This document shows positions 49,101 through 58,898 of a stretch of DNA of 64,000 nucleotides, one piece after another. The position numbers and the translations under genes are program-made. The stretch is from positions 62,001 to 126,000 of the forward strand of contig VBAH01000054.1 of assembly GCA_005884685.1 (NCBI GenBank), in the 5' to 3' direction. Under the pieces are notes generated by a model, which made no database searches, was not told where the DNA came from, and saw nothing but the letters and a program-made list of their open reading frames with translations. Numbering within the stretch: the first letter of the stretch is position 1; every line of letters begins with the position of its first letter. This stretch comes from Alphaproteobacteria bacterium (lineage in GTDB: Bacteria > Pseudomonadota > Alphaproteobacteria > Rhizobiales > Xanthobacteraceae).

Positions 49101-52100
49101 GCGGTGACATGCACCAGCGTGTCGGCCGCCGCGCCTTCGGTGACCGAATTTGCCGTGCCGTCGCCGTCGGTGGGCGTCGACGGACTGGCGTTCGTGATCG
49201 CGATGCTGAAATCGTGCGTCGAGACCAATGTGCCGCCGGTCGTGGCGGCCTGCACCGTGACCGTCAGCGCGTGGCCCGGAGCGCTCTCGTAGTTGACCGC
49301 CGCCGGATCGTTGACCGAAACCTGGCCATTCGACGAATTGATTTTGAACGCGCCGCCCGGATTGCTGGTCAGCGAATAGACGATCGTTCCGCCGTTCGGG
49401 TCGCTCGATAACGCGGTCAGGCCGGTGTAGGTGTTCGCCGCAGCCCCTTCCACGACGGAATCCGCCGTCGCCGTATCGCTGTCCGCCGGCGCCGAGGCCG
49501 CGGCGTCGTTCACCGCGATGGTGAAGCTCTGCGAGGTGGTCAGCCCGTGGCCGTCGGCGGCCTGTACCGTGATCGAATAGGCGTGACTTGGCGCAGTCTC
49601 GAAGTCGATGCCGGTCGCGCCATTGGTGGCGACGGAAACGACACCGGTACTCGAATCGATGGTGAAGAACCCGCCGGGGTTGGCGGTCAGCGAATAGGCG
49701 ATCGCATCGCCATCCGGATCGGTGGCGAACCCCGTGATGCCGACCGTCGTGCCGGCGCCGGCGCCTTCCGTCACCGCGCCGTTGAGCGACACATTGTCGT
49801 TTGCCGGATCGTTGTCCGTAACCGCGCTGGGTGTGCGGTCGACCGAGAAGTGGAAGGTTTCCGTCGCTGTTCCGCCGAGGCCATCGTCGACCGTATAGGT
49901 GAAGATGTCGATCGGATGCGAGCCGGTGGCGGCGGCGTTGATGTTGGCCGTGTTGTCGGCCGAGTAGCTGTAGGTGTCGTTCGGATTGATCGTGACCGAG
50001 CCGTAGGTGCCGGCCAGCGGCGCGCCGACCGCCCCGCCGGACACCGCGGTGACCGTCAGCGGATCGCCGTCCGGATCGACGTCGTTGGCCGAGACCGGGC
50101 CGACCGAGGTGTTCTCGGGGACATCGACCGTGTGCGTGGCGGTCGTCGGCGGGCGGTCGACCGAGAAGCTGACGGTCGTCGTCGCCGAGAGGCTCTGATC
50201 GTCGGTCACCGTGTAGTTGAACGTGTCGATCGGATGCGTAGCGCTGCCCACCGCATCGATCACGGCTGTCTGGTCGGCCACATAGCTGAAGCTGCCATCG
50301 GCATGGAGCGTCAGGTGCCCGTAAGTGCCTGCCGTACTGTTGTCGACATTGCCGCCCGAGCCGTTGACCGCGGTGACGGTCAGCCCGGTTCCGTTGTCGT
50401 TATGGAACACACCAGTGCCGCCGGTGCCGGCCGTGCCGGTGACGGTCGCGGCCTCCAGCACGGGATAACTGTCCGCCGCCGCGGTCGGGCCGAAGCCGGA
50501 GCCGACATTAATGGTCATCAGGTTCGGCGTCGCGTCGAGATTCGCATTGGGCGCAACCGCGCTGCCGTTATCCTGCACCTGGAACGTGAAGTGCGCGTAG
50601 TTGGCGCCGCCGGCGCCGGACGCCGCCGTGAACACCAGATGGTGGGCCGCAACGTCGGCTGCGGAGATCGTATCGCCGGCATTGACGGTGACACCGTTGT
50701 TCTGGAGCGTCGCTCCCGCCGGCAGGGTAATGGTCGTGATCTTGACCGCCGCAAAGCTGTTCGCCGAGGAGCCCGACGGGACCTGATCGACCGCGTCGCT
50801 GAAGCCGAACACGTTTGCAGTGTCGAACACGTATGGCGTGCCCACCGGCGTCGATACCGCGTTGTCCGCGCCCGACGGCGCGTCGTCCACGGCATTCACC
50901 GTAATGTTGACAGTGCTGCTCGTCGGTGAGCCGACGATCCCGTCGGTGGTGGCGACGGTCAGGACGTCGGCACCATTGAAGTTGGCATCGCCCTGGTAGC
51001 TCAGCGTCGCGAGCGCGCTGTTGAGATCGGTCGTCGTGCCGGAGATCGTCACGCTGTGCGTGCCGTTGCCGCTTACGGTCAGATTGGTGACCGAGCCGAG
51101 CGTCACGCCGCCATGCAATGCCGAAACCGTCACCGACAGCGACTGGTTGTCGGCATCGGCGACGCTGATCGTGTTGCCGGCGGTGAAGGCCAGCGAGGTG
51201 TCCTCGTTGACCGCCTGCGCACCCCCCACGGTGTTGGCCGGCGCGTCGTTGGTCCCCGCGACGGCCACGGTCGTCGTGATCGGCGTCGGATTGCTGAGGA
51301 CGCCGTCGGTCACGCTCCAGGTAATGGTGCGCGAGGTATCCGCGCCGTAATTGGTCGGATTCTCACTGGTGGAGGTGTACTGGACGCTGTTCAGCACCGT
51401 CTGATAGTTCGCGAAGGTGTCCGTGCCCGTGAGCACCAGCACGCCGCCGCTGTTGCTTTGAACCGTGATGTTGCCGGTGAGCGTGACCGACAGCAGGTCG
51501 CCGGTCAGGAACCCGCTCGAGATCGATACCGTGGCGCCCGCCAGATTCCCGGCGCCGTCCGGATCGCCCACAGTCGAGCTGTTGAGCAATGTCACCGGAG
51601 TGTTGTTCCCCGAGGCGGGGTTCGTCGCGGATTCGGTGAATGTCGCGCCCGCGCTCGTCACCGCCAGAGTCGGCGCATCGTCGAATGCGGTGACGCTCGG
51701 CGCATCGAGTACGCTGACGGTGCCGGGAGCTTGTCCGACCAGCGTGGCGGTGTCGAACGAGGTGACCGAGCTGACGGTCTTGGTCCCGTTGTCCCATAGC
51801 AGCGTGTAAATCGCGCCCACATTGTGGGTCGCGCCATCCTGGTAGGCATTGGTCAGGTAAAGGTGTTGGTTCGCCGCGTCGAAGGTCAGGCCCGCGGCGA
51901 TGCCGCCCGCGCCCGCATCGCCGGCATAGTTCAGGCTGACGCCGCCTGGCAGGCTTATTTGTGTGGCCGTCTGATTTGCGCCGCTCGCGTTGACCCACCA
52001 CAAGGCGTTCTTAGCGGAGTTGGCGGTGTCGCTCGTTTCGAAGAAGACGATGCCATGGGCGACATCCACCGCGAGGCCGACGATCTTGCCGTTGGAGCCA

Positions 52101-55100
52101 TCGGTTGGGAACTGGCCGGCGAGATTGCCATTGCTCGTCAATTCGATCGGCGTGAATGTTGGTCCCGTCGTGTCGACGACATAGACCCCATTGGTCGGAT
52201 GGAATGGAGCGGTGGCGAGCCCCGAGTCATCATCTGCGTAGTACAGAAGATGATTGGCGTGGTCGTAAGACAGCGCGACCGCGTTGGTGAATTGCGTCGT
52301 CGCAGGATCGGCCGGGGTCGTCTCGGTCTGGGTCGCCGTGAACAGGAAGCCGTTATCGGTCAGCAGGCCGGTCGTCGGGTTATAGGTGAGCGTCCTGACG
52401 CCGGTCGTATCGGTAGTCAGACCGCGATCGCCGACATAGAGCGTATGCGTGAACGGATCGAGTGCCAGCGCCTGCACCACGTCGTCGGTCGCCGCCCCCG
52501 TATCCGGACCGAAGATAAACTTGGTGATGAATGCGCCGGTGTGAATGTTGTGGACACTGACGCCGTCGAAGGTGCTGTGCGCGCCAACTCCGACGGTAAA
52601 TACGAGTCCGGCCGCCGGATCGATCGCGATCGAGGTTTCGTTCGTCCCAGTGGAATAGACGGTGGTGTGGCCGGAACCGTCGGCATGGATCGCGCCGACC
52701 TGGTCGTCGGGACCGTTGTTGATGCGATAGTAGAGCTGGCCGGTGACCGGCTGCGTTACGTGGACGGTTTGCGTGACGGCGTCCGAGGCGCCCGGTGCCC
52801 CGCCGCCGACGTTGCCGCCGTCGTGGAATGTGAAGGTCACCGTGCGGTCGCCGGTACTGGCCGAAGTGGTATCGAAGCCAAACGCCTCGAGCAGCTTGCT
52901 CACTTCGCTCGGCGTCGCCGCCGCGGTCAGACCCGTGATGGAGACCGAGTTGCTGCCAAGCCCTGTGATCGTTCCGATGGCGGTCGCGCCATCCATCAGC
53001 GTGCCGGCGTTGTCCGTGAACGGCGAGGTAGCGTTGAATACAATCTCGTCGCCAGCCTGCGCCGAGCCGATCGCAACCGTCAGGTCGCCGCCGTTAAAGT
53101 TTGCAGGCTGGTCCGGATCGCTCACCGCGCCGGTCGACAGGAGCCCGACTGAGCCGCTCTGGCCGGTGACATAGGTCACTGCGGTGGGCAAATTCGGCGT
53201 CACATCGGGCGCATCGTTTTGCGGCGTGATACTGACCGTGATGCTGCCGTTCGCCGCGAGCGCGCCGCCCGAGCCCTGGCTGCCGGCGTTGCCGTCGTTG
53301 AGGGTGTAGTCGATCTGCACCGAGGACGGCGGTGCGTCGCTCGTGTTCGAGTAGGTGACCTGGTCGAGGACGCTGGCGACCCGCGCGGTCGTGGCATTGG
53401 AGTTGAACGTGATCGCGAGCGTGCCGCCGGTATTGGTGAACGTCCCGACCGTCGTCCCGCTGACGATGACATTGCCGGCAGTGAGCTGCAGCGTGCCGCT
53501 CGCGGCGAACACATCCTGCGCGCTGGCGCCGAGGTGGCGCGCGAGCGTGAGCGTCGCGCCGTTGTAATTGCCGCTGCCGGCGTTGAGCGCGTCGAGCTCG
53601 ACGTCGTGCGCAAGCGCGTTGCCGTCGAGCACGACCGCAGCACCGCCTTCGATGAAGGTCGGCGTGTTATCAAGGCCGGTGAAGGTCGGCGCGTCGTTCA
53701 CCGAATTGACGGTCTCGCCGATGGTGATCGTGGCGCTGCTGTAGCGCGACGTCCCGCCGGTGATGGTCAGATCCGCCATGCCGCCGGTCGTGATGGCGCC
53801 CGAAGAATCGTCGACCAGGTTCACCGTGAGCGAGCCGGGCGCGCCGTTGAAATTTGCAGCCGGCACGAAATGAATCATGTCAGTGGCGGCGATCAGCAGC
53901 GCGGTGGTCGACGTGATGCCGGCTGGGAACGGAGTCCAACTCCCGCCACCGTTCGTCGAATATTCCCAAGTGCCCTGACCGCCGGTCGCCGAATTCTGAA
54001 TGACGGCGATGCCGGCGAAATTGTTCGGTGCCGATCCGCCATTGGCGAGTTGGTCGTCGAGCGCGTCGGAGAAATGCGTGGAAAGCAGCGCATTGACTGC
54101 GACTCCGGGCGGGCTCGCGGTGTCCTCGGCGATCGCGGCAAGCGACACGCTGGTGCCGTTGACCACCGTCGGCGCATCGTTCACGGGGCTCACCGTGATG
54201 GCGACGGTGTCCTGGTCCTGCAGCGGATTGTTGGGCGAGGTCGGGCTGTTGCTATTGTCGTTGGTGGTGATGGTCAGCGTGTCGCTGCCGTTGAAATTTG
54301 CGGTGGCGGAATAGCTCAGCCCATTGAGCGCGGTGTTGACGTTCGCGAGCGTGCCGTGGAACGTGACCGTGCTCGAATTGTTGGCGCCCGCGTCTATCGA
54401 GATGTTGAGGGTCGTTCCAAGCGTCAATGTGCCGTGATTGACTGCGAGCGTCACGGTCTCGTTGCCGCTCTGCGCGTCGGGGTCGCTGATCGAAATTAGG
54501 TTGCTGTGCGCGGCGTTGAAGACGAGGGCCGCGTCCTCGTTGACGATCTGCAAGCCCGGCTTGTTGTTCACCGGCGGATCGTTCACCGCCGTCACGGTGA
54601 TATTCGCGGTTGCAGTGCCGGTATTGGTGCCGCTGTTGGCGGTGCCGTCACCGTCGTTGAGCGTGTAGGTGACGGTCCGCGTCGCCGTCGACGGATTGTC
54701 CGAGTTGTTTGCGTACTGGATGTGGTCGAGCAGCGCCTGCGCGGCGGCCTGCGTGGCATCCGTCGTGGTGAAGCTGATAACCAGATTGCTGCCGTTGGTT
54801 CCGCCCGTGAATGTGCCGATGGTCAGGCCGCCATAGGTGATAGTGGCGCCACTGACGCCGATCTGCCCCGCGGCGGTTCCCTGATTCTGGATCGTGAGCT
54901 GGTCCGCCGCCGTGCCGTTGGCGGTAAAGGCGACCGTGAGCGATCCGTTGTTGAAATCGGGCGAGTCGACATCGGCGATCGTTGCCGACGGTGAGATCGT
55001 CGTCGCCGGATCGTTCTCGGTATAGGGGGTCGTATTGCCCGCAGTCACCACCGGCGCGTCGTTGACGCCCGTGATCACGACCGAGATCGCCTGGTCGTCG

Positions 55101-57010
55101 GACAGCGACGCAGAGCCCGGCCCATTCGAATCGTTCGAATCGACGTCGTGAATGTTGTAGTTGAGGGTCAGCGTCTGTCCGGCGCCGAGGAAGTTGAACG
55201 CCTCCGAACCCGAGTTGAATGTCCAGTTGAACGACGCGCTGCCGGTCGCTTGCGTGATGCCCACCGAGGACGGGATCGAGAAGTAGCCTTGCAGCGTCGC
55301 GTCGGAAATGCCTCCGGTCGGTCCGCTGTTGGTGAAATTGGTCAGCGTCAGCGTTTCGGTCAGCGAATCCGGGTCGGTGATCGTCAGGCTGCGGCTCTGG
55401 TTGATGCCGCTGTTGGTCTCATTGACCGCAATCGACGCGCTGTTGCCGCCCAGCACCTGAACGTTCGGTCCGTCGTTCTGCGCGTCGATGGTGATCGTCG
55501 TCGACTGGGTGTTCTGGGCGCCGAACGGCACGTTGCGCGCGCCGTCGCTGGCCGTCCACTGGATCGTGCGGGTGTTGTTTAAGCCGTAATCCGTCGGGTT
55601 GTCGCCGGTCGAGTGGAAGGTGATGGCGTCGAACGCGCTCTGATAGTTCGCGAGCGTGTCATAGCCGCTGAGCGTCAGCGTCTCGGTCCCGCTGACGTAG
55701 CTGATCGTGATGTTGGTGGCGCCAAATGTGCCGCTGGTCTTGAATACGCCGGCGTCGTTGACGGTCAGGTTATCGTCGCTCGAGCTGCTCTCGTTCGCGG
55801 TGAATGTGCCGGCGCTGACGTGCACCGTCAGGCTGGCCAGATGGTTGCCATCGGTGTCCGTGGTCGTCGTCGCGGCGCTGGTGAGGTCCACCTTCGCGCC
55901 CTGCTCGGCAACATGGGATGAAGTGCCGGTGAGCGTGAGCGTCGGCAGCTGATCGAACCACGTATCGGCAACATGCGCAGCCACGTCCGGCGCGTGTCCG
56001 TCGAGCGTCGCGAGCGAATAGGTATTGACCCAGCTGGTGACGCTGTGGCCGTCGGCGCTCAGCTGTCCCTGCAGTATCTGGTCGGGGCCGGCGAAAGCGC
56101 TGCCCGACTGCACCGTGATGAAGATGTAATGCGACTGCTGGTCGATCGAGATGCCGCCCTGCGGAATGTCGCCGAAGCCGACCGCAGTACCAGCAGGCAG
56201 CCCGAGCTGCGTCGCCGTGCCGCCGGCAACCGGCATGTACCAGAGCGTGCCGGTGCTGTTGCCGACGTGATTGGTCTCGAAATAGACGAGCCCCTTGGCG
56301 ATATCGACCGCCATCGGACCGATGATGCCGCTGCTCTGATTGGTCGGGAACTGAGCGTTTGTCGTGAGCTGCGTAATGGTCGCGCCCGGATTGCCCGCGT
56401 TGTAGGTCAGGACCGAGATGTTGTTTGTCGCGTGAAACGGCGCGATGCTGTATTGGTTGTCGTCGTCGGTGAAGTAGAGCTTGTGATTGACGTAATCGAT
56501 GAAGAAGTCGCGCGCGTCCGTGAAGGTCGAGAGATTGCTGACCAGATATTGCGTGTTGGCGTCGTACACGCCAGCGGAGCCGTAAGCCGCGGTGTTGTTG
56601 GTGTCGAGGGCGCCCGTGACCGGGTTATAATCGACCTTGACGATGCCCGTATGGGCAACATCCTGCCCCCACAATCCGACATAAAGCGTGTGCGTGAAAG
56701 GGTCGATCGCCAGCGTGTTGACGATGTCGTCATCGCCGGTGCCGGCCGTGTTGAGATCGTTGCCGATCTGGACACTGTGCAGCACCACCGCGGGGTTGGT
56801 GACGCTGCGCATTTCAAGAGTGAGGTGCCCCGTGATGGTGAAGTAGTATCCGGCGGCAATATCGACGGCGAGTGCTACCGACTGATGGTCGGCGGCCTGG
56901 ATGCCCTCCTGCGTGACGTTGCTGCCATCGCTATTGAGGTGGCCGGTGACCGCGTCGGCGGGCGCACCGTTGTTAATGAACCAAAGCTGGCCGTCCAGCG
57001 TGCCTGCCAT
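46193..57010 (-). CDS. Giant type I-secreted repeat protein (cadherin/VCBS-like repeats, propeller-like modules, C-terminal 38-residue repeats)
   Basis: This 3605-residue protein starts at ATG 57010, eight bases after GGGGAG; a TTG ten codons earlier is less likely. There is no N-terminal signal. Residues about 1-355 and 1420-1780 are two related propeller-like modules (repeating AIDPFTHTLYVG, LYFTDDDN/LLYYADDD, VDIAKGLVYFET). Between and after them are many cadherin/VCBS/Ig-like repeats with VNDAPV, NEDT and DPDGD motifs, up to about 3290. A degenerate RTX stretch (TGNDSY, IDAGAGVDTI) lies near 3290-3320. The last 240 residues are six copies of a repeat (YLAANPDVAAAHVDPLxHF, GWxEGRDPN). This is the pattern of large adhesins or matrix proteins sent out by type I secretion; the exporter genes are at 38817-41920. 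The same repeat occurs in two glycosyltransferases in this window. Confidence 0.92.
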   Translation of the reverse strand: MAGTLDGQLWFINNGAPADAVTGHLNSDGSNVTQEGIQAADHQSVALAVDIAAGYYFTITGHLTLEMRSVTNPAVVLHSVQIGNDLNTAGTGDDDIVNTLAIDPFTHTLYVGLWGQDVAHTGIVKVDYNPVTGALDTNNTAAYGSAGVYDANTQYLVSNLSTFTDARDFFIDYVNHKLYFTDDDNQYSIAPFHATNNISVLTYNAGNPGATITQLTTNAQFPTNQSSGIIGPMAVDIAKGLVYFETNHVGNSTGTLWYMPVAGGTATQLGLPAGTAVGFGDIPQGGISIDQQSHYIFITVQSGSAFAGPDQILQGQLSADGHSVTSWVNTYSLATLDGHAPDVAAHVADTWFDQLPTLTLTGTSSHVAEQGAKVDLTSAATTTTDTDGNHLASLTVHVSAGTFTANESSSSDDNLTVNDAGVFKTSGTFGATNITISYVSGTETLTLSGYDTLANYQSAFDAITFHSTGDNPTDYGLNNTRTIQWTASDGARNVPFGAQNTQSTTITIDAQNDGPNVQVLGGNSASIAVNETNSGINQSRSLTITDPDSLTETLTLTNFTNSGPTGGISDATLQGYFSIPSSVGITQATGSASFNWTFNSGSEAFNFLGAGQTLTLNYNIHDVDSNDSNGPGSASLSDDQAISVVITGVNDAPVVTAGNTTPYTENDPATTISPSATIADVDSPDFNNGSLTVAFTANGTAADQLTIQNQGTAAGQIGVSGATITYGGLTIGTFTGGTNGSNLVISFTTTDATQAAAQALLDHIQYANNSDNPSTATRTVTYTLNDGDGTANSGTNTGTATANITVTAVNDPPVNNKPGLQIVNEDAALVFNAAHSNLISISDPDAQSGNETVTLAVNHGTLTLGTTLNISIDAGANNSSTVTFHGTLANVNTALNGLSYSATANFNGSDTLTITTNDNSNSPTSPNNPLQDQDTVAITVSPVNDAPTVVNGTSVSLAAIAEDTASPPGVAVNALLSTHFSDALDDQLANGGSAPNNFAGIAVIQNSATGGQGTWEYSTNGGGSWTPFPAGITSTTALLIAATDMIHFVPAANFNGAPGSLTVNLVDDSSGAITTGGMADLTITGGTSRYSSATITIGETVNSVNDAPTFTGLDNTPTFIEGGAAVVLDGNALAHDVELDALNAGSGNYNGATLTLARHLGASAQDVFAASGTLQLTAGNVIVSGTTVGTFTNTGGTLAITFNSNATTARVASVLDQVTYSNTSDAPPSSVQIDYTLNDGNAGSQGSGGALAANGSITVSITPQNDAPDVTPNLPTAVTYVTGQSGSVGLLSTGAVSDPDQPANFNGGDLTVAIGSAQAGDEIVFNATSPFTDNAGTLMDGATAIGTITGLGSNSVSITGLTAAATPSEVSKLLEAFGFDTTSASTGDRTVTFTFHDGGNVGGGAPGASDAVTQTVHVTQPVTGQLYYRINNGPDDQVGAIHADGSGHTTVYSTGTNETSIAIDPAAGLVFTVGVGAHSTFDGVSVHNIHTGAFITKFIFGPDTGAATDDVVQALALDPFTHTLYVGDRGLTTDTTGVRTLTYNPTTGLLTDNGFLFTATQTETTPADPATTQFTNAVALSYDHANHLLYYADDDSGLATAPFHPTNGVYVVDTTGPTFTPIELTSNGNLAGQFPTDGSNGKIVGLAVDVAHGIVFFETSDTANSAKNALWWVNASGANQTATQISLPGGVSLNYAGDAGAGGIAAGLTFDAANQHLYLTNAYQDGATHNVGAIYTLLWDNGTKTVSSVTSFDTATLVGQAPGTVSVLDAPSVTAFDDAPTLAVTSAGATFTESATNPASGNNTPVTLLNSSTVGDPDGAGNLAGATVSISSGFLTGDLLSVTLTGNITVQSNSGGVLVLTGTDTFANYQTVLNSVQYTSTSENPTNYGADTSRTITWSVTDGVLSNPTPITTTVAVAGTNDAPANTVGGAQAVNEDTSLAFTAGNTISVADADNQSLSVTVSALHGGVTLGSVTNLTVSGNGTHSVTISGTTTDLNSALATLSYQGDANFNGADVLTVATTDGIVGSPTSSTVNITVNAVDDAPSGADNAVSTPVGTPYVFDTANVFGFSDAVDQVPSGSSANSFAAVKITTITLPAGATLQNNGVTVNAGDTISAADVAAHHLVFTAASGAGGANYAHFTFQVQDNGSAVAPNANLDATPNLMTINVGSGFGPTAAADSYPVLEAATVTGTAGTGGTGVFHNDNGTGLTVTAVNGSGGNVDNSTAGTYGHLTLHADGSFSYVADQTAVIDAVGSATHPIDTFNYTVTDDQSLSATTTVSFSVDRPPTTATHTVDVPENTSVGPVSANDVDPDGDPLTVTAVSGGAVGAPLAGTYGSVTINPNDTYSYSADNTANINAAATGSHPIDIFTYTVDDGLGGTATETFHFSVDRTPSAVTDNDPANDNVSLNGAVTEGAGAGTTVGITGFATDPDGDAIAYSLTANPGGFFTIDSSTGVVSVATNGATGIDFETAPSHAYSITVQAADGHGLTTSQSFTIAVNDAAASAPADSDTATADSVVEGAAANTYTGLTALSSDPNGGTIVYSLTSNPGGAFKINSSNGQVSVNDPAAVNYESAPGHALTVTVQAATTGGTLVSTHDFSIAITNASPSTPTDGDGTANSVTEGAAADTLVHVTAASTDVNGPPVTYSITSDQSSGGFKIDSASGVVSVADATKINYETAPGHAYSITVQASDGAGGTSSQSFSIAVGDVAPTAADDTYDGTNSVNEDQTLTVAAADGVLANDSDVNGGPITAVLDFGPTNAASFTLNPDGSFSYTPAADFNGTDSFTYHAFDGSQSSGIVTATITVNPVNDAPALSGVGDAGDTPAFTEGLASVRLDTGQDASVSDFELDASGANYEGASLLVQRLSGPNPDDVFTGTGTLDLSGSNGLGENVSLDGGATFIGTASQPGDGSFSITFNANATAADIDDVMRQILYANVSDNPPTSVQIAFALSDGNGVPGGQDQGSGATPGIATGTFTVTITQVDDAPVLVSVAPSASYAIGSPGVTLSAGLGVFDPDATPPSLLTGIANATVKIQSGLLAGDQLFVNLTTDGGGHFITPDLVATGISGSYVAGTLTLTGNDSVSHYQSVLDAVSYKSTAADPTNGGTDTGRTITWSVNDGALNSAPPVADPNNPVNVTFLHFATPPILDLDASAPGTGFTTTDIENTAAIPIVDTDVSITDGDSAAIDQATIVLTNAKPHDLLTIAGTLPGGIASTTDTSVPGQITMHLSNSATLADYQTALGQLRFSTTDLDLSDRDITISVSNDLASNTAHATVHVVPLHLFGTTGNDSYTATPGHEIIDAGAGVDTITFGFRLVDATVTYSGNHVIIDGPGSHTVLSGFEVFNFTDGTVHNDDGSPLIDDLFYYSQYHDVWNAHVDADTHYNTLGWHELRDPNAFFDTNLYLSANPDVRASGANPLTQYDTVGWTQHRIPSLTFNGDYYLAANPDVAAAHVDPLLHFLANGAGEGRQPIAPTEWLMPNGFDFVYYMQHNPDVAAAKVDPYVHFETTGWKEGRNPNALFDTNGYLAAYSDIAAAHINPLDHFHTSGWLEGRDPSGGFDTNSYLAAYPDVAAAHIDPLVHYLANGIHEGRLTFADGSFHH

Positions 57011-57244
57011 GACGCAACTCCCCGTCCCAACGGACGCCAAATCGTCCGCGCGTTGCGGGCCGCTTCACGCATCCACCCCCAATGCCGCGGCTCGCTTCCC
57101 GACGTTGGGGCGAACTTACTCCGCCGCCTCCGGGCCGCACAAGGAAAAGTTGTTGGACGCTGATCGACTCCAACCTGTTCCTCAGTGGAACCGGCGTTTA
57201 CGATCATGTCGCTTGTCTACGACAGTAGTTCTACGGATCGTGGC

Positions 57245-58774
57245 CTAGATGGCGCCGAGACGGCGCCAAACCGGAACCGCTTCTTCGAGAATGGGCTGCA
57301 TATGCCGTGCGAGGAAATCAATCGCGTCGTTGTCGCGCTCGATCGGCTGTAGCTCCTTGAGCGGACGTCGCCCGAGCGCCTTCAATATTGCCAAACCGTG
57401 CGTGCCCGCGGCGTCGGGGTTGTGACCTTTGCCTTCCAGGAGCGCCGAAAGCGCCAGCAAGCCGAAGTCGCTGATCGGTACCCCGCTGCGTAGGAGCGGC
57501 GCGGCCAGATTATCGAACACTGTTCCTTCGCGCGCGCACGCGATGACGGCGCGGTTGAACCGCTGCGCCGGCTCGGTGTCGGCGTCCGATCCGGACAGAG
57601 GAAAGACCTGCCCGGAATGGACGAGCAGCGTGAGACACTCCATCAACAGACCAATCCTGCTCTCGCCGAGTTCTGAAACCGCGAGGAGTTCCGCGAAGGT
57701 CGCCGCCGATCGATCGAGACGATCCACCAGCGGTGCGTAGAGCAATGGATTACCGTTGAGTTCGGTCAAGGGGCCCAAAAATTTGAACGTGACACGCTGG
57801 CGCGGAACGGCCAGCAGAAATCGAACCCTTCCCCACGCGCGGCGCCGCTCTTCGGCGGCGAGCGGCGCACCGCCGCGCGCATAGATGTCGCGCCTGAACT
57901 GCTTGTTGGCTCCGAAATCGCGCAAAGTTTCGCGCAGCACCGGGTCTTTTATTTGCGCGAGCAGCGGCAACACCTCCTTCGGCACCGAGCACTGATCGAG
58001 ATTTTCCGTCAGCGTGGCCGACGCCGCGTAGCTCAGTCGGGCGGCCGCCATCTCGGAGACTGCCTCGAAAAAATGCATCGGATCCCAGTGCTCGGCGAGG
58101 TATTCGTGCACGAGATACCGCGGATCCATGCCGAGCATTTCATCAAAGTGGCGAGCGGCGGCCGCGTTGGCGGCAAAATACATCGCATTGCCTTGGCGCA
58201 GACCGGAGAGCATCGTGAGCGCCGTCTTCATTTGCTCCAGCGCGTCTGCGGGAACCCGCTGTTTCACCGCGAGTGCGAGCCCGCGGATCGCTTGCTTCGG
58301 GGCCCAGCCCGGCATGCAGTTGTACGAGACATAGAACAGTCCGCCCGCCCGCAAGCGCTTGCCGACGATAGCGAGTGCGGCGTCGCGCGCCGCCTTCGAT
58401 ATCCAGCTAAAGACGCCGTGCATCGCGACGACATCGACATCCCGACCGCCGTTTTGCGCCGCCGGTTCCTCAAAGGCGGTGCGGACAAGCGTCACATTCT
58501 CAAGTTGGGCCAGCGTGACGAGGTGTTGTGCATGCGCGACATAGTCGGCATTCACCTCCTGACCTTCAAACGCGACATCCGGGTTGGCGGCCGCAAGCAG
58601 CGCGAGGCCGAAGCCGCGGCCAAATCCAAGCTCGAGCATCCGCTTGGGGCGCCGCGCCGCGCTCGGCGCATATCCTGCCGCGATTGTTGCGAACGCCAGG
58701 TGCTCCGGCGCCATCTCGCGATAGAAGCCTGCCGTGTAGGGGACGTCTGTGGTGAGAGCTGCGCCAGGATGCAC
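57245..58774 (-). CDS. Class I methyltransferase with methyltransferase regulatory domain
   Basis: This 509-residue protein has an N-terminal SAM-binding domain with motif I RMLELGFGRGFGLALL near residues 44-59, EGQEVNADYV, and VVAMHGVFSWIS near 120. The middle (about 210-300) resembles the regulatory domain found in paired methyltransferases (PF10119 type), and the C-terminal 200 residues form a winged-helix-like extension (VDRLDRSAATFAELL). Such proteins occur near secreted or surface proteins and glycan genes, but the substrate is unknown. Here it lies 234 bases upstream of the giant adhesin gene on the same strand, so it could modify that protein or its glycan, which is a guess. Confidence 0.8.
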   Translation of the reverse strand: MHPGAALTTDVPYTAGFYREMAPEHLAFATIAAGYAPSAARRPKRMLELGFGRGFGLALLAAANPDVAFEGQEVNADYVAHAQHLVTLAQLENVTLVRTAFEEPAAQNGGRDVDVVAMHGVFSWISKAARDAALAIVGKRLRAGGLFYVSYNCMPGWAPKQAIRGLALAVKQRVPADALEQMKTALTMLSGLRQGNAMYFAANAAAARHFDEMLGMDPRYLVHEYLAEHWDPMHFFEAVSEMAAARLSYAASATLTENLDQCSVPKEVLPLLAQIKDPVLRETLRDFGANKQFRRDIYARGGAPLAAEERRRAWGRVRFLLAVPRQRVTFKFLGPLTELNGNPLLYAPLVDRLDRSAATFAELLAVSELGESRIGLLMECLTLLVHSGQVFPLSGSDADTEPAQRFNRAVIACAREGTVFDNLAAPLLRSGVPISDFGLLALSALLEGKGHNPDAAGTHGLAILKALGRRPLKELQPIERDNDAIDFLARHMQPILEEAVPVWRRLGAI

Positions 58775-58898
58775 GTGACCGCCTCAGAGGTGCCGGCGGA
58801 ACAGCGCAGCGACCCGAGCGGATGCTACGAGGTCGCGGCTGGAAAGCAAACGAGAGCAATGAGGGCAGTCGCGACCGCGCGGGGCCGGGCGACGCCGG

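Noticed and set aside
46235-56900. Long plus-strand open frames opposite the giant gene (for example 46235-47467, 48206-49411, 49547-50929, 51824-53152, 53219-54499, 55973-57163).
   Set aside because: Their products are rich in Arg, Gly, Val and Asp with no domain, they mirror the codon pattern of the giant gene, and that gene is a single open frame with clear repeats.
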